DNA of 64,000 nt. Source: an uncultured Allomuricauda sp. Lineage in GTDB: Bacteria > Bacteroidota > Bacteroidia > Flavobacteriales > Flavobacteriaceae. Positions 51,568-59,755 of this stretch are shown piece by piece; positions within the stretch are counted from its first letter, which is position 1; each line of letters starts with the position of its first letter. The DNA lies in NCBI RefSeq assembly GCF_947495325.1, contig NZ_CANLYK010000003.1, forward strand, positions 1-64,000. The letters run 5' to 3'. A program made the position numbers and the translations under genes. The notes under the pieces are model-generated. The model was not told where the DNA came from and ran no database searches. It saw nothing but the letters and a program-made list of their open reading frames with translations.

Positions 51568-52249
51568 CGCACTTACTTGTTTCTGTCTTGTCATGTTGAT
51601 AGGTTTTATAAGCTGTAAGAAGGAAATCAAGAAAAAAAGCATCAAAATCGTTGAAACCAGCCGAGTTGAAAACTTACCCTACTACGATAACGAATCCTTT
51701 ACCCCAAAATGGATAAAACCTGGTAGCGATGAACAAAAAAACTTTCATAAAATACCAGATTTTGAGTTCATAAATCAACTAGGGGATACCATCACTAAAA
51801 AAACATTTGATAATAAAATATATATCACCGACTTCTTTTTTACAAGCTGTCCTGGCATTTGCCCCAAAATGACCAGCAATATGATTAAAATACAGGAGGA
51901 ATTTAGGAACGACTCTGAAATTCTACTCCTCTCACATTCCGTAACCCCATCAATTGATTCAGTTTCCGTTTTAAAGGAATATGCAGATGGCTATGGCATA
52001 CTGGACAATAAATGGCACTTGGTTACTGGAAACAAGACCGAAATATACAATTTAGGTAGGAATCATTACTTTGTTGAGAATGATTTGGGAGAGCCTAAGG
52101 GAATTGATGATTTTCTACACACAGAAAACTTTTTACTGATTGATAAAAACAGTCATATCAGAGGCATTTATAATGGTCTGAACAGGGCGTCAATGACGCA
52201 GCTGATTATAGATATTAAAGCTCTAAAGAAAGAGGAAAATGGGAGTTAA
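51539..52249 (+). CDS. SCO1/SenC-family lipoprotein
   Basis: 236 residues. The lipoprotein signal ends GFISC. The thioredoxin-like SCO fold has the copper-binding C104-PGI-C108 motif in FFFTSCPGICPKM, and the distal His in DDFLHTENFLLIDKN. SCO proteins deliver copper to the CuA site of cytochrome c oxidase or keep its thiols reduced. Its start overlaps the MORN gene by 29 nt, so it belongs to the same operon as the YHYH and MORN proteins, suggesting a shared metal or redox role in the envelope. Confidence 0.92.
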   Translation: MKKLFIQKISALTCFCLVMLIGFISCKKEIKKKSIKIVETSRVENLPYYDNESFTPKWIKPGSDEQKNFHKIPDFEFINQLGDTITKKTFDNKIYITDFFFTSCPGICPKMTSNMIKIQEEFRNDSEILLLSHSVTPSIDSVSVLKEYADGYGILDNKWHLVTGNKTEIYNLGRNHYFVENDLGEPKGIDDFLHTENFLLIDKNSHIRGIYNGLNRASMTQLIIDIKALKKEENGS

Positions 52250-52264
52250 CCTAAAATTATTCTT

Positions 52265-53842
52265 TTAAGGAACTACAGTTTTTCCATTTTCAACCCTAAA
52301 GATTTTTAAGGGATTTTCCGTTTTTAATTCATCCGGAAGGAGGGAATCTGGAAAGTTTTGAAAACAAAAAGGTCTAGTAAACCTTGTAATTGCAGCAGTA
52401 CCCACGGAGGTCATTCGTGCATCAGTAGTAGCCGGAAAAGGTCCCCCATGCACCATGCTATGGCACACTTCGACACCCGTGGGAAAACCATTTATCAATA
52501 ATCTTCCAACTTTTCTTTCCAAGATTTTCAATAAATCCGAATACTCTCGAAGATCCTCCTCTGTTCCATGAACCGTGGCGGTTAAATGTCCTGTCAAATT
52601 CTTGGCGATCGCAAGTACTTCTATTTTGTCTTTTGCATGAACCAGCAAGGTTGAAGGTCCAAAAACCTCTTCCTCTAATTCCATGTCCTTTAAAAAATTA
52701 GCCGCGGTAACTGAAAGAACTTCGGCTACTCCTTGAGTGGGCATCTCTTGTTGTTTTCCCGAGGAAACTAAAGTCACGGAATCCTTGGATTTGAGTTTCT
52801 CAAGACCTTTGGTATAGTTTTTATGTATAGATTCCGATAGCATTGTTGCCGATTGCGACAAGGAGATTGAATTTTGAAGCTTTTGTTCAAAATCTCGAAC
52901 CTTTTCTGAATCCTGCAAAATTGTTAAGCCCGGGTTGGTACAGAATTGACCAACTCCTAATTGAACCGAATTTGACAAGCCTTCTGCCAAAGCTTCTTGA
53001 TTTTCTTCTAGAGCTTTTGGAAGTATGAAAACGGGATTACTACTTCCCATTTCTGCATATACCGGTATAGGTTCTTCTCGTTTTGTGGCCTCATCAAATA
53101 GAGCCTTTCCTCCTCCATAGGATCCCGTAAAGCCAATAGCTTTTATCAATGGGTTTCGAACCATTGCCAATCCAACATCATTAGAAGCTCCTTGAACCAA
53201 AGAAAATACACCATTAGGCATATTGCAGGTTTTCGCAGCTTTTAATATTGCCTGCCCAACCAATTCTGATGTTCCAGGGTGCAGAGGGTGTGATTTAACT
53301 ACAATTGTACAACCAGCAGCCAAAGCCGATGCAGTGTCTCCACCCGCCACAGAAAATGCCAACGGAAAATTACTTGCCCCAAAAATGCCCACGGGACCAA
53401 GAGCAATCTGCATTTGTCTAATATCTGGTTTGGGTAAGGGTTTTCTATCTGAGTCTGCAAAGTCTATTCTGGCATCAACCCAAGACCCATCTCTCAAAAG
53501 GGAAGCAAACAACTTTAACTGATTCGTTGTTCGTCCAAGTTCACCTTTCAACCTACCTTCAGGAAGTCCAGTTTCTTGTCCACATAAATCAACCACATCA
53601 TTTTCAATCTGCACTAATTCATCAGCAATAGCATCCAAAAACGATGCTTTTTCCAATCCTGTCTTCTCACGATATTGAACAAATGCCTTTTCTGCAAGTA
53701 CAATGGCTTCATTTACTTCTGAAACGGTAGCTTCATGGTATTTCGTTTTCAATTGTTCGCCAGAAGAAGGATTCTTTGCATAAAAAACATGGGTTCCCAT
53801 GGCTGAAAAATTGTACCCAATACTATTCTTTCCACTAATCAT
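52265..53842 (-). CDS. NADP-type aldehyde dehydrogenase (2-oxoglutarate semialdehyde dehydrogenase-like)
   Basis: 525 residues. Catalytic Cys in GVGQFCTNPGL, general-base Glu in VYAEMGSSNPVFILP, and NAD(P)-binding in GFTGSYGGGKALFDEA. The overall length and the CTNPGL form fit the KGSADH branch, which oxidises 2-oxoglutarate semialdehyde to 2-oxoglutarate. It lies downstream of the Nramp-like and KDG genes on the same strand (88-nt gap). It could act on an aldehyde made from alginate monomers; DEH itself is an alpha-keto aldehyde. The exact substrate cannot be told. Confidence 0.88.
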   Translation of the reverse strand: MISGKNSIGYNFSAMGTHVFYAKNPSSGEQLKTKYHEATVSEVNEAIVLAEKAFVQYREKTGLEKASFLDAIADELVQIENDVVDLCGQETGLPEGRLKGELGRTTNQLKLFASLLRDGSWVDARIDFADSDRKPLPKPDIRQMQIALGPVGIFGASNFPLAFSVAGGDTASALAAGCTIVVKSHPLHPGTSELVGQAILKAAKTCNMPNGVFSLVQGASNDVGLAMVRNPLIKAIGFTGSYGGGKALFDEATKREEPIPVYAEMGSSNPVFILPKALEENQEALAEGLSNSVQLGVGQFCTNPGLTILQDSEKVRDFEQKLQNSISLSQSATMLSESIHKNYTKGLEKLKSKDSVTLVSSGKQQEMPTQGVAEVLSVTAANFLKDMELEEEVFGPSTLLVHAKDKIEVLAIAKNLTGHLTATVHGTEEDLREYSDLLKILERKVGRLLINGFPTGVEVCHSMVHGGPFPATTDARMTSVGTAAITRFTRPFCFQNFPDSLLPDELKTENPLKIFRVENGKTVVP

Positions 53843-53930
53843 AATATGACGGACAATAGATTAATTACTAAAAGTACTATTTTATGAAATTACGTTCTTG
53901 ATAAACTTTTAAATATAAAAGTCATTGGCC

Positions 53931-55196
53931 CTAAAAGTAGTTGGTCAGTGCCGTTACCCCATTGTATGAAATAATACAGGCAAACAATAGGGAAAGTACC
54001 AATACAATATTTATCCAGATGCTCGCCTTATGCTGACCCATAATTTTCTTATTATTGATAAGCAGCATAATTCCAATAATGACCAAAGGCAATACAAAGA
54101 CATTAAATACCTGAGACAGAATTTGCATTTCTATTGGATTGGCTCCAAAGATTGGAACAATCAAAGCAAATAAACATGCTATTGCAGTGATTATTCTAAA
54201 CTGCTTGGAATTGGTATCCAATTTTCCGGATTGATAATCTGCAACTAATATGGGAGCAATCAATAAACATGGGAAAATTGAAGATAATCCAGCACTGAGG
54301 GTTCCAAAGAAAAATAATGTCAATGCAAATTTACCTGCAACTGGTTCCAGAGTTGAAACCATATCCAAAACATGTGTGACCGGCTTACCTTGATGGAACA
54401 AAGCGCCACATGCCACTGCCATAATGGAAGCACTTATGGTGAAGACCAAAATTGCCGCTAAAATTGCATCCTTTTTTTGTTGTCCAAGGTTCGCTTTGGT
54501 CCAACCTTTACCTTGAACAAATAACGGTCTTGAAAGAAATGTGGCTGCAGCCATAGTGGTGCCCACAAAAGCGGCCACCAGCATTTTACCGCCTTTTACT
54601 TCTGGTATTGATGGAATGAGTCCTTTTGCAACTTCAATAGGCAATGGATATACCATAAAAAGGGATATTAAAAAGGACAATCCCATTATAGACACAAAAA
54701 TCACTAGAATTTTTTCGAAAAACGTATACTTACCAATAAGCAATAAACCATACATTATAGCAATTACAACAATGGCAATACCTAAAACCATTTCATACTC
54801 AGACCCTCTTAACCCGGGAAAGTAGATGGCAAATATTTCAAATATAATATTGGCGGAAATCCCTAAAATACCCATCAGGGAGTTCCATTGCCCAAAAGAT
54901 ATTCCTATTATTATTAGAATAGCAATGAGTTTCCCGCCTTTTATGTGTTTTTTAAAACCATAGAGGGCTGTATCGCCTGAAATCAGGGCATAATTGCCAT
55001 AAACGTACATTAAAACTCCAGAAAAAAGACAGCTTAGTAAGAGTACCCATAGCAATTGCATGCCATAGGTGCTTCCTGCAACAATCATTGATGTTACGCT
55101 TCCGGTGCCAATGGTATATCCAATAGCAAAAATACCTGGCCCAAAACCTAATATTAGACCAAGTATTTTTTTTAATAGGGATTTTTTCACCTCCAT
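53931..55196 (-). CDS. Nramp-fold transporter lacking the metal-binding motifs
   Basis: 421 residues with about 11 membrane helices. The Nramp/LeuT fold shows in GFGPGIFAIGY, GQWNSLMGILG and WVLLLSCLFSGVLMYVYG. In helix 1 the canonical DPGN of metal transporters is GTGS (residues 30-33). In helix 6 the M-P-H metal motif is AAA (216-218) in GTTMAAATFLSRPL. A divalent metal is therefore an unlikely substrate. It is transcribed after kdgK and kdgA and before an aldehyde dehydrogenase, under a LacI operator, so a uronate or keto-acid substrate is inferred. The family is known only by fold here. Confidence 0.85.
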   Translation of the reverse strand: MEVKKSLLKKILGLILGFGPGIFAIGYTIGTGSVTSMIVAGSTYGMQLLWVLLLSCLFSGVLMYVYGNYALISGDTALYGFKKHIKGGKLIAILIIIGISFGQWNSLMGILGISANIIFEIFAIYFPGLRGSEYEMVLGIAIVVIAIMYGLLLIGKYTFFEKILVIFVSIMGLSFLISLFMVYPLPIEVAKGLIPSIPEVKGGKMLVAAFVGTTMAAATFLSRPLFVQGKGWTKANLGQQKKDAILAAILVFTISASIMAVACGALFHQGKPVTHVLDMVSTLEPVAGKFALTLFFFGTLSAGLSSIFPCLLIAPILVADYQSGKLDTNSKQFRIITAIACLFALIVPIFGANPIEMQILSQVFNVFVLPLVIIGIMLLINNKKIMGQHKASIWINIVLVLSLLFACIISYNGVTALTNYF

Positions 55197-55245
55197 AATT
55201 AAATCAAATAAGTAAACAATAGCGGTGAAAAAATAATAGAAACAA

Positions 55246-55914
55246 TTAAGCTTTTAGTCTTTGTATTATTTCCAATGTATTTTTAACCAATTCTTCCAGA
55301 CCTTTGTAGTCTTTCTTTTCCAAGATTGTCTTGGAGATTAACTTTGAGCCCATTCCAACACAGGTTACCCCGGCATCGAACCACCCTTTTAAATTACTTT
55401 CCTCAGTGCTAACACCACCTGTAGGCATAACACTTGTCCATGGCTGTGGTCCTCTAATTGCCTTAACAAAGCCTGGTCCATATGTGGATCCCGGAAACAA
55501 TTTTACAACTTCACAACCCAGTTCTTCTGCCTTATTGATTTCTGTAAGTGATCCACAACCTGGAGACCACAATACCTTTCTCCGATTACAGACAATCGCA
55601 ATATCTTCCCTAAGTGAAGGGGTAACAATAAAATTAGCTCCCATCTGCATAAACATTGAAGCTGCCCCTGCATCAGTAATTGAGCCTACTCCCATAATCA
55701 TTCCGGGGAGTTCTTTTATGGCAAATTTGTTCAACTCGGAGAATACTTCAAAAGCAAAATCGCCCCTAGCCGTAAATTCCATTAATCGTGCGCCACCATC
55801 ATAACAGGCTTTTAGTACTTTTTTGCCCAATTCTATGTCTGAGTGATAAAACAAAGGAACCATACCTGTTTCCTGCATCACTTTTACTACTTCTATTCTT
55901 GAATATTGTGCCAT
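55246..55914 (-). CDS. kdgA: 2-keto-3-deoxy-6-phosphogluconate aldolase
   Basis: 222 residues. It splits KDPG into pyruvate and glyceraldehyde-3-phosphate. The TIM-barrel KDPG motifs are MVPLFYHSDIE, GGARLMEFTARGD (Glu), GSITDA, and the Schiff-base lysine in CEVVKLFPGSTYG. A phosphate-binding GPQPW...MPTGGV block follows. It is 5 nt after kdgK. Length matches eda/kdgA of Bacteroidota. Confidence 0.96.
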   Translation of the reverse strand: MAQYSRIEVVKVMQETGMVPLFYHSDIELGKKVLKACYDGGARLMEFTARGDFAFEVFSELNKFAIKELPGMIMGVGSITDAGAASMFMQMGANFIVTPSLREDIAIVCNRRKVLWSPGCGSLTEINKAEELGCEVVKLFPGSTYGPGFVKAIRGPQPWTSVMPTGGVSTEESNLKGWFDAGVTCVGMGSKLISKTILEKKDYKGLEELVKNTLEIIQRLKA

Positions 55915-55919
55915 AAAAT

Positions 55920-56960
55920 TTATCTAGCTACCCTTCCGGAAGCATCTCCACCCATTAATTTTTCTACTTCTGATACCGTTGCCAAATTGGCATCTCCTTT
56001 TATGGTATGCTTTAAACAGGAAGCGGCGACCGCAAAGTTCAATGCATTTTGATCATCTTCAGGATATTTTAGCAATCCATAGATCAATCCACCCATAAAA
56101 GAATCTCCACCTCCAACACGGTCAACTATATCCGTAATCTGGTATTCTGCTGATTTGAACATAGTTTCACCATCATATAAAACTCCCGCCCATGTATTAT
56201 GGGATGCTGAAATGGAACCTCGTAAGGTTGTTATCACTTTTTTGGCGCGAGGGAATTTTTTCATCATCTGCTTACAAACCGATAAAAATGCCTCTGCCTT
56301 TACATGTTCTCCTTGAGTTGTAATATCCAATCCTTCTGGTTTGATTCCAAAATGCTTTTCTGCATCTTCTTCATTACCCAATATAATATCGCAATATGAG
56401 GTTAATTCGGTCATAATTGCTTCACGATCTCCACCATAATTCCAAAGTTTAGCCCTATAATTAAGGTCTGTAGAAATCGTAACTCCCATTTCACTAGCAA
56501 CTTTTACCGCTTCTAAACATTCATCTGCGGCACCTTGGGAAATAGCTGGAGTAATACCGGTCCAATGGAACCATTCCACTCCTTCAAAAACTGACTTCCA
56601 GTCAATCATTCCCTTTTCAATTTCCGCAATTGCAGAATGGGCCCTGTCATAAACAACTTTACTTCCCCGACTTACTGCACCGGTTTCAAGAAAATAAATT
56701 CCCAAACGATCACCACCATAAACAATCTTGTCTACGCCAACTCCCCTTTTTCGCATCTCCATCATTGCACATTCACCAATGTCATTTTTTGGTAACCGCG
56801 TGACAAAGTCAACTGGAACGCCATAATTAGCCAAAGAGACGGCTACATTAGATTCACCTCCTCCGTATACAACATCAAAACTCGATGCTTGTGAAAACCT
56901 TAAAAATCCTTGAGGTGCCAAACGCAGCATTATCTCACCAAAAGTTACTACTTTTTTCAT
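55920..56960 (-). CDS. kdgK: 2-keto-3-deoxygluconate kinase (PfkB family)
   Basis: 346 residues. It phosphorylates KDG to KDPG. PfkB motifs: GEIMLRLAPQGFLRFSQA at the start, VYGGGESNVAVSLA, and the ATP/catalytic DIVDRVGGGDSFMGGLIYGLL, with the base Asp in GGGDS. The first gene of the kdgK-kdgA-Nramp operon, divergent from the LacI gene; a 16-bp palindrome (56998-57013) lies 38 nt before its ATG and a 30-bp one further up. Confidence 0.95.
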   Translation of the reverse strand: MKKVVTFGEIMLRLAPQGFLRFSQASSFDVVYGGGESNVAVSLANYGVPVDFVTRLPKNDIGECAMMEMRKRGVGVDKIVYGGDRLGIYFLETGAVSRGSKVVYDRAHSAIAEIEKGMIDWKSVFEGVEWFHWTGITPAISQGAADECLEAVKVASEMGVTISTDLNYRAKLWNYGGDREAIMTELTSYCDIILGNEEDAEKHFGIKPEGLDITTQGEHVKAEAFLSVCKQMMKKFPRAKKVITTLRGSISASHNTWAGVLYDGETMFKSAEYQITDIVDRVGGGDSFMGGLIYGLLKYPEDDQNALNFAVAASCLKHTIKGDANLATVSEVEKLMGGDASGRVAR

Positions 56961-56997
56961 CTAAAATTATATTATTTACTACTGTTTTCTATAAAAT

Positions 56998-57013
56998 GGT
57001 TAAACGTTTAACC
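56998..57013. promoter_or_regulatory. 16-bp palindromic operator (LacI type) near kdgK
   Basis: GGTTAAAC-GTTTAACC, perfect. It shares the TTAAACGTTTAA core with the 30-bp site at 57070-57099. Centres are 79 bp apart, which allows looping. Confidence 0.8.
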
Positions 57014-57045
57014 TTATCTTAAAAAATAAATCAAAATGGAGTCAT

Positions 57046-57077
57046 TTTGATTGTCATAACTAAAAAATCTATATTTG
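57046..57077 (+). promoter_or_regulatory. Promoter of the LacI gene
   Basis: TTTG (57046-57049), 20-nt spacer, TATATTTG (57070-57077). The -7 box is the left arm of the 30-bp palindrome, so binding of a repressor there would block RNA polymerase. Confidence 0.6.
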
Positions 57078-57099
57078 CTTAAACGTTTAAGCAAATATA
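57070..57099. promoter_or_regulatory. Perfect 30-bp palindromic operator with AAACGTTT core
   Basis: The arms are TATATTTGCTTAAAC and its exact complement. The sequence carries a -7 box on each strand: TATATTTG at 57070-57077 on plus and the mirror at 57099-57092 on minus. The core resembles known LacI/GalR operators. It lies 7 nt before the TTG start of the LacI gene. Confidence 0.85.
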
Positions 57100-57106
57100 T
57101 TAAAAT

Positions 57107-58138
57107 TTGACAAATAAAAAAAGAACTACTATAAAAGACATCGCCGATATTTTAAAAATATCTGCTGCGGCAGTTTCCAAGGCATTGCATGATGATCCAC
57201 GTATTAGTTCAAAAACGAAAGAGGCAGTACGAAAGGTTGCCAAAGAACTGAATTATCAACCTAATCATTTGGCAAGTGCTTTGCGGAGGGGAAAAAGCAA
57301 TCTGGTTGGTGTTATTGTTCCAAGAACAAACAGCAACTTCTTTTCTTCGGTAATACAGAATATGGAGGAGGTTTTAAACAAAGAGGGGTACAACATCATC
57401 ATGACCCAATCCAATGAATCCTTTAAAAAAGAATGCAATAATATAGATACCCTTTTATTTACTCAGGTTGATGGCATTATTGCTTCTATGGCCAATGAAA
57501 CCATTAGCTTGGATTTTTATGAAAAAATTAAATCTAAAGGAATCCCACTAATCTTATTTGATCGCGGTGAAAATGATTTGAATGTGGATTATATCGGTAT
57601 TGATGATTATGCCAGTAGCCATATGATCGTTGAACATCTTATAGCACAAGGTTGCAAAAGAATTGCCCACATTGGTGGTTATAAGCATACTAGGATTTTC
57701 AACAATAGAATAAGGGGATATGTAGATGCAATCAAAAAGAACAACTTGCCTTTGGATGATAAACTTTTAATAGAAAGTAGTCTTACCAAAGAAGATGGAA
57801 GGGCCAAAATGATGCAATTGTTGTCGTTGGATGAGCGGCCAGATGCTGTTTACGTCGCAGGGGACTATGCAGCTCTTGGAGCACTGCAAGTATTAAAGGA
57901 AAACAAAATAAAGGTCCCCTCCGAAATTGCATTGGTAGGTTTTGGCAATGAACCTTTTACCTCATTAATTTCCCCTGCAATTACAAGTGTTGAGCAACAT
58001 AGCTCTGAGATTGGAAAGTTGGCAGCAAAAACATTTTTAAATCGCATAAAGGAACCTATTTTAAAACAAACCTTGAACAAGATAATTCTTGATGCTGAAC
58101 TTATTGTTAGGGATTCTTCTAATAGAAAGGACGACTAA
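57107..58138 (+). CDS. LacI-family transcriptional regulator
   Basis: 343 residues. The start is TTG at 57107, as no ATG fits and the HTH begins only seven codons later. The HTH is TIKDIADILKISAAAVSKALHDDPRISSKTKEAVRKVAKELNYQPNHLASALRRGK, with the hinge helix from about residue 45. A periplasmic-binding-like sensor domain (63-335) follows, with DRGENDLNVDYIGIDDYASS and VYVAGDYAALGAL. It is divergent from kdgK and should bind the two palindromes and respond to a uronate-derived metabolite such as KDG or KDPG. This assignment is inferred from position and operators. Confidence 0.93.
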   Translation: MTNKKRTTIKDIADILKISAAAVSKALHDDPRISSKTKEAVRKVAKELNYQPNHLASALRRGKSNLVGVIVPRTNSNFFSSVIQNMEEVLNKEGYNIIMTQSNESFKKECNNIDTLLFTQVDGIIASMANETISLDFYEKIKSKGIPLILFDRGENDLNVDYIGIDDYASSHMIVEHLIAQGCKRIAHIGGYKHTRIFNNRIRGYVDAIKKNNLPLDDKLLIESSLTKEDGRAKMMQLLSLDERPDAVYVAGDYAALGALQVLKENKIKVPSEIALVGFGNEPFTSLISPAITSVEQHSSEIGKLAAKTFLNRIKEPILKQTLNKIILDAELIVRDSSNRKDD

Positions 58139-58149
58139 ATCCATAAAAA

Positions 58150-58180
58150 CAAAAGCCCCTTTTAAAAGAGGCTTTTGAAA
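58150..58180. terminator. Bidirectional terminator between the LacI and SDR genes
   Basis: CAAAAGCC (58150-58157) pairs with GGCTTTTG (58170-58177), with a further CTTTT/AAAAG inner stem. It separates convergent genes. Confidence 0.75.
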
Positions 58181-58201
58181 GTTTGTGTTATTTCGATAGC
58201 A

Positions 58202-58957
58202 TCAACTGAAGGCTAAACCTCCATTGATATCATAATTTGCTCCGGTAATAAATGACGATTCATCACCTGCTAAATAAACTACCAAATCAGCTACTTCTGA
58301 TGCCGAGCCCTCCCTTCTTAAAGGGGTTCCAGCAGCAACTTTAGTACGGACTTCATCTTTTGTGAAATCGTCATGGAACTTTGTGCCAATTAAACCTGGA
58401 CAGACTGCATTTACTCGAATTCCCTTAGGCCCGAGTTCTTTTGCCATTGCCCTGGTAAATGTAGTCACAGCTCCCTTGGAGGAACTATATAAAGAAGACC
58501 CTCCTCCTCCTCCATCTCTGGCTGCTTGTGAAGAAAGGTTAACAATGGAGGCTCCTTTACCCATTAAAGGCTCAAAAGTTTTCATAACGAAAACAGCAGA
58601 TTTAAAGTTTACGTTCATGACTAAGTCATAAAATGGCTCATCAAATTCCTGTAATGTTTTACGGGCAAAAAGCCCTCCGGCATTACTCACTAAAACGTCT
58701 ACTTTATTTCCAAAAGATTCAACCGTTTTTGCTTTTAAGTTCTCTATATCACTCAGTTTTGATACATCAGCTTTAACAGCAATAGCTTCACCTCCGGCAG
58801 CTTTTATCTCATCAACTGTCTCATAGGCTCCAGATTCGGAACTGTAATAGTTTACAACTACCTTGGCGCCTTCTTTTGCAAGTTTTACCGATATTGCCCG
58901 TCCTATATCCCTAGCTCCACCGGTAACCACCGCCACCTTTCCTTTAAATCTTTGCAT
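58202..58957 (-). CDS. Short-chain dehydrogenase/reductase, first of a pair
   Basis: 251 residues. The Rossmann motif is TGGARDIGR (TGxxxGxG variant), the NNAG equivalent is VSNAGG, and the catalytic set is Ser in NLSSQAA plus YSSSKG. An unusual Gly-rich loop (RDGGGGGSSLYSSSK) precedes the Tyr. The C-terminus is GGLAFS. In alginate clusters of this phylum, SDRs reduce DEH (the linear form of the unsaturated uronate) to KDG. It starts 13 nt after the second SDR, and so probably both are translated together. Confidence 0.88.
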   Translation of the reverse strand: MQRFKGKVAVVTGGARDIGRAISVKLAKEGAKVVVNYYSSESGAYETVDEIKAAGGEAIAVKADVSKLSDIENLKAKTVESFGNKVDVLVSNAGGLFARKTLQEFDEPFYDLVMNVNFKSAVFVMKTFEPLMGKGASIVNLSSQAARDGGGGGSSLYSSSKGAVTTFTRAMAKELGPKGIRVNAVCPGLIGTKFHDDFTKDEVRTKVAAGTPLRREGSASEVADLVVYLAGDESSFITGANYDINGGLAFS

Positions 58958-58970
58958 CTTATCCTTAACG

Positions 58971-59732
58971 CTATATTCCTAACCCTTGTCCTCCACCAAC
59001 TTGAATGGTTTCAGCAGTCATAAAAGAAGCATCATCACTCACCAAAAATGAAATTACTGAAGCTACGTCTTCTGGTTGCCCCAATCTTCCAAGTAAGATA
59101 TTGTTCTTCCATGACTGGAACACCTCTGGTTTTGTAGATTTAATTTGAGCATGAAAGGGAGTGTCTATTGTACCCGGAGATACAGCATTCACACGAATTC
59201 CGTATTCAGCAAGATCTTTTGCCAGTGCCCGTGTTATTGCATGTACTCCAGCCTTAGATGTTCCATAAATACCAGCGCCAGGACCACCAGCATTCCAACC
59301 AGCAATTGATGTATAGTTGATTATGGAAGGATTCTCTCCTTTTTTAAGGAAAGGAATCGCAGCTCTTGAAGCAAAAAATGTTGAGTCAAGATTTAAGGCC
59401 ATAACGAATCTGTAAAATTCAGTTGTCATATCCTCGAACCTCGATCTTCCACCTAATCCTCCGGCATTGTTTACGAGCACGTCTATTTTACCATACTTCT
59501 CTCCAATCGTATTGATATTTGAAGTTACCTCTTCTTCTTTAGTAACATCGAACCCATAATATTCAGAGGTAATCCCTTCGGAGGTGAGCTCCTCAACTCT
59601 CTTAGCCCCTTCTTCATCCTCTATTCCGTTTAAGATTACAGTATATCCATCTTTTCCAAGTCTTTTAGCCACTTGAAAGCCAATACCACCTGTTGCTCCT
59701 GTAATCAAAGCTATTTTTCCGTTTAAATTCAT
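58971..59732 (-). CDS. Short-chain dehydrogenase/reductase, second of a pair
   Basis: 253 residues. TGATGGIGF, VNNAGG, Ser in NYTSIAG and the catalytic YGTSKAG are all present. The end of strand 2 is ILNGIEDEEG, without a clear Arg, and thus NADH is possible, though the preference is uncertain. It shares an A-A-A-type organisation with the adjacent SDR (about one third identical by eye), consistent with a duplication followed by specialisation. It sits between the MFS gene and the other SDR in the uronate operon, where a DEH reductase is expected. Confidence 0.88.
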   Translation of the reverse strand: MNLNGKIALITGATGGIGFQVAKRLGKDGYTVILNGIEDEEGAKRVEELTSEGITSEYYGFDVTKEEEVTSNINTIGEKYGKIDVLVNNAGGLGGRSRFEDMTTEFYRFVMALNLDSTFFASRAAIPFLKKGENPSIINYTSIAGWNAGGPGAGIYGTSKAGVHAITRALAKDLAEYGIRVNAVSPGTIDTPFHAQIKSTKPEVFQSWKNNILLGRLGQPEDVASVISFLVSDDASFMTAETIQVGGGQGLGI

Positions 59733-59755
59733 TATTTGTACTATTTATTCTATGT

